Source of the DNA: Laspinema olomoucense D3b
GTDB lineage: Bacteria; Cyanobacteriota; Cyanobacteriia; Cyanobacteriales; Laspinemataceae
Assembly (NCBI RefSeq): GCF_025370785.1
Contig: NZ_JAMXFA010000014.1
Coordinates: 1-42,547, forward strand
DNA length: 42,547 nt
Reading direction: 5' to 3'
Shown here: piece by piece, positions 41,601 to 42,547 of the stretch
How positions within the stretch are numbered: the first letter of the stretch is position 1
How the letters are laid out: each line of letters opens with the position of its first letter
Notes under the pieces: generated by a model
Databases searched by the model: none
Told to the model about the DNA's origin: nothing
What the model saw: only the letters and a program-made list of their open reading frames with translations
Translations under genes and position numbers: made by a program

Positions 41601-42547
41601 CCGCCAAGGGGAGCAAATCCAGTTACTGCTCGGCCATGGTAATATGGTCAGCGCTGTCGCCATCAGCCCGGATGGGCAGACCATTGTCAGTGGCAGTGTG
41701 GACAACACCCTGCGCTTGTGGAACCGCCAGGGGGAGTCAATCGGGGTAATGCGCGGCCATCAGGGTTCAGTCTTGGCCGTGGCCTTCAGCCCGGATGGGC
41801 AGACCATTGTCAGTGGCAGTTTGGACAACACCCTGCGCTTGTGGAATCTCCAGGGGGAACAGATTGGGGTACTGCACGGCCATCAGCTTGGGGTCGATGC
41901 CGTGACTATCAGCCCGGATGGGCAAACGATTGTGAGTGGCAGCGGAGACAACACAGTGCGCTTGTGGAACCGCCAGGGGGAACAGATTGGGATACTGCGC
42001 GGCCATCAGCTTGGGGTCTTTGCCGTAGCCATCAGCGACGATGGGGAGACGATTGTCAGTGGCAGTAATGACAACACAGTGCGCTTGTGGAACCGCCAGG
42101 GGGAGTCAATCGGGGAACTGCGCGGCCTTCAGTATGGGGTCTTGGCCGTGGCCTTTAGCCCCGATGGACAGACGATTGTCACTGGCAGTAATGACAATAC
42201 CGTGCGCTTGTGGAACCGCCAGGGGGAACAGATTGGGGAACTGCGCGGCCATCAGAGTTCGGTCAGGGCCGTCGCCTTCAGCCCCGACGGACAGACGATT
42301 GTCAGTGGCAGTTCGGACGACACCCTGCGCTTGTGGAACCGCCAGGGGGAACAAATTGGGGTACTGCGAGGCTATCAGGGTTTGGTCAATGTCGTAGCCA
42401 TCAGCCCCGACGGACAGACGATTGTCAGTGGCAGTGCGGACAACATCGTGCGCTTGTGGAACCACCAGGGGGAAGTAATCCGCGAACTGCGCGGCCATCA
42501 GAATGTGGTCTTCGCCCTGGCCATCAGCAAAGATGGAAAGACGATTG
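38623..42547 (+). CDS. Caspase-like peptidase / STAND NTPase / WD40 repeat protein, partial (runs off right edge)
   Basis: The frame is open from the ATG at 38623 to the window end (1308 codons, no stop). Residues 1 to about 260 are a peptidase C14 (caspase-like) domain with catalytic His96 in FFAGHG and Cys151 in LDCCHAGE. NPYKGLEAFQEADAPYFFGR near 280-300 opens a novel-STAND NTPase, with Walker A GSSGSGKSS (318-326) and Walker B CVLVVDQFEELF. A single hydrophobic helix (ILSISAVVAVLTLVTGLWL) lies near 747-765. From about residue 845 on are eleven full 41-residue WD40 repeats and the start of a twelfth, unusually alike. AGGGG precedes the ATG. Such proteins are inferred pathogen or stress sensors that trigger proteolysis. 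Confidence 0.9.
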   Translation, partial: MKRALVVGINCYLNSNLGRLNTPANDANAVAQRLHEMGFDEIRGLPSPRGETGLWVDPGRDSKVSKDELENDIDWLFAIEDSSNIPEVALLFFAGHGLRYVKGRKSQGFLATSSANPKEFDSKKWGVSLVDFRQILELSPVTQQIVILDCCHAGEVFNYKEAQEIDPGKSEIVTRCLMSACAASQSAFEPIEGQGEHSYFTATLLEGLQQPGLINTVTLSAYVKANFKYKLQNLRRNNSNSQDFYQDPDCRNRDGEILLIDPEAEPLPYTDIIETGFNPYKGLEAFQEADAPYFFGRSELTRDLVNLIHDKTFLAVSGSSGSGKSSVVRAGLIPELKKGSTFSETATWKIYEPFKPGDDPLGSLAQVLVDEKLSLEQVNAELAQGAKGLQRLISQTKRPCVLVVDQFEELFTPQCPNEARKSFLDCLCGAIAANSSSPLTKGGWGGSPSLTKTDDEESSLRVVITIRDDFLGKCAEHPQLLKLINTNKTNKEIVGPMNEAELREAISKPIQEVGRWKIPSDLQIQMLKDVQASPGSLPLLQYVLQQMVDRLYKFGQRLTVESYKDMGGVQEALQRQAEKVYKSLSDDQKKIAKSIFLELTQLVESTTPTARQVRKSQLTDLPPSPKQVETVLDQLEAARLIVTRELQARGNKADKITVVDVAHESLMSNWEQLKQWVKDENPEVKRQRDDIKKKAQDWEDKGKRREGLLRGLDLVEVEVFVRRYGETFPLSAVAQEFVRKSIRHQRTTRILSISAVVAVLTLVTGLWLNAQRQATIASLGEKAARAKNLLTTNEPLDGLVLMIQATGESQGKLQQVLRPVQDSLLSGIQTVREQNYLQGYHEGPVTAVSFSPDGEYIVSGSVDNTLRLWNGKGEVIHELRGHHDAVTAVAISPDGQTIVSGSEDNTLRLWNRQGEQIGILRGHQDSVYAVAISPDGQTIVSGSADNTLRLWNRQGEQIGVMRGHQGSVYAVAISSDGQTIVSGSEDRSVSLWNRQGEQIQLLLGHGNMVSAVAISPDGQTIVSGSVDNTLRLWNRQGESIGVMRGHQGSVLAVAFSPDGQTIVSGSLDNTLRLWNLQGEQIGVLHGHQLGVDAVTISPDGQTIVSGSGDNTVRLWNRQGEQIGILRGHQLGVFAVAISDDGETIVSGSNDNTVRLWNRQGESIGELRGLQYGVLAVAFSPDGQTIVTGSNDNTVRLWNRQGEQIGELRGHQSSVRAVAFSPDGQTIVSGSSDDTLRLWNRQGEQIGVLRGYQGLVNVVAISPDGQTIVSGSADNIVRLWNHQGEVIRELRGHQNVVFALAISKDGKTI
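39932..39950. repeat. Dispersed palindrome inserted in frame in the STAND domain
   Basis: CCCCCCTTACTAAGGGGGG is a perfect palindrome followed by TTGGGGGGAT, a combination common between cyanobacterial genes. Here it is translated (SPLTKGGWGGS) within a loop shortly after Walker B, just before LRVVITIRDDF. Confidence 0.75.
41146..42547 (+). repeat. 123-bp tandem repeats encoding WD40 units
   Basis: At least eleven 123-bp units, plus the start of a twelfth, encode near-identical 41-residue WD40 repeats, with the consensus SPDGQTIVSGS-x-DNTLRLWNRQGEQIG. The DNA is conserved as well as the protein, so the units are recently amplified or homogenised. The array continues beyond the window. Confidence 0.93.

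Noticed and set aside
41226-42397. Overlapping plus- and minus-strand open frames inside the WD40 region
   Set aside because: The repeat's base composition keeps other frames open; only the frame from 38623 gives a known fold.
41146-42547. Regular 123-bp repeats as CRISPR or satellite DNA
   Set aside because: They are in frame and encode canonical WD40 units continuous with the STAND protein.

Overview
The window looks like chromosomal DNA from a filamentous cyanobacterium of the Oscillatoriales type; that lineage call is an inference. The supporting signs are very frequent HIP1 octamers (GCGATCGC), a photosynthetic NDH-1 subunit (ndhH), a Ycf39-type photosystem II assembly factor, a carotenoid-binding OCP C-terminal-domain homologue, Uma2 (DUF820) genes, dispersed AAGAAACCGGGTTTCTT palindromes and several large signalling or conflict proteins. 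No tRNA, rRNA, CRISPR array or complete insertion sequence was seen.

Layout. 1-3.3 kb: sugar (heptose-type) kinase, a receiver/coiled-coil response regulator, and lipA. 3.3-4.5 kb: gene-poor, with a MITE-like element and an orphan terminator that may end a small RNA. 4.5-9.8 kb: a 1778-residue Ser/Thr kinase - AAA ATPase - GAF - SpoIIE phosphatase protein. 9.9-19.4 kb: mostly housekeeping genes (AGCS symporter, ycf39, nadK, hrcA, a PEP-mutase/isocitrate-lyase-type enzyme, an exported rhodanese pair, a methyltransferase and a GNAT enzyme), plus one small acidic secreted peptide. 19.4-27.9 kb: an ABC transporter of the nitrate/sulfonate/taurine type whose binding protein, permease and ATPase are separated by an accessory island. 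The island is bounded by two identical 36-bp direct repeats. It holds a Uma2 duplicate, a broken VapBC pair, a Uma2 remnant, a DUF4258/DUF2283 pair, and a STAND NTPase divergent from two unknown proteins that share a short Gly/Asn motif. 27.9-30.3 kb: queG, the carotenoid-binding CTDH gene, and simple repeats. 30.3-32.4 kb: an RsbU/RsbW-like pair. 32.7-36.5 kb: rsmH, ndhH, an 88-bp tandem repeat, and a MidA/NDUFAF7-family methyltransferase. 36.5-42.5 kb: two unknown genes divergent from a caspase-STAND-WD40 gene that runs off the right edge.

How genes may work together. NdhH retains the arginine (Arg52) equivalent to the residue that NDUFAF7 methylates in mitochondrial complex I, and a MidA/NDUFAF7 homologue is the next gene downstream. 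The RsbU- and RsbW-like genes form a partner-switching pair. The right end and the 23-26 kb island are the best candidates for new conflict (NLR-like) modules. The first pairs a caspase-STAND-WD40 protein having nearly identical repeats with a divergent operon encoding a two-helix membrane protein. The second pairs a compact STAND NTPase with a divergent membrane-protein operon.

Start sites were chosen by eye from ribosome-binding sites and family fit. Functions rest on motif recognition, not on database searches.
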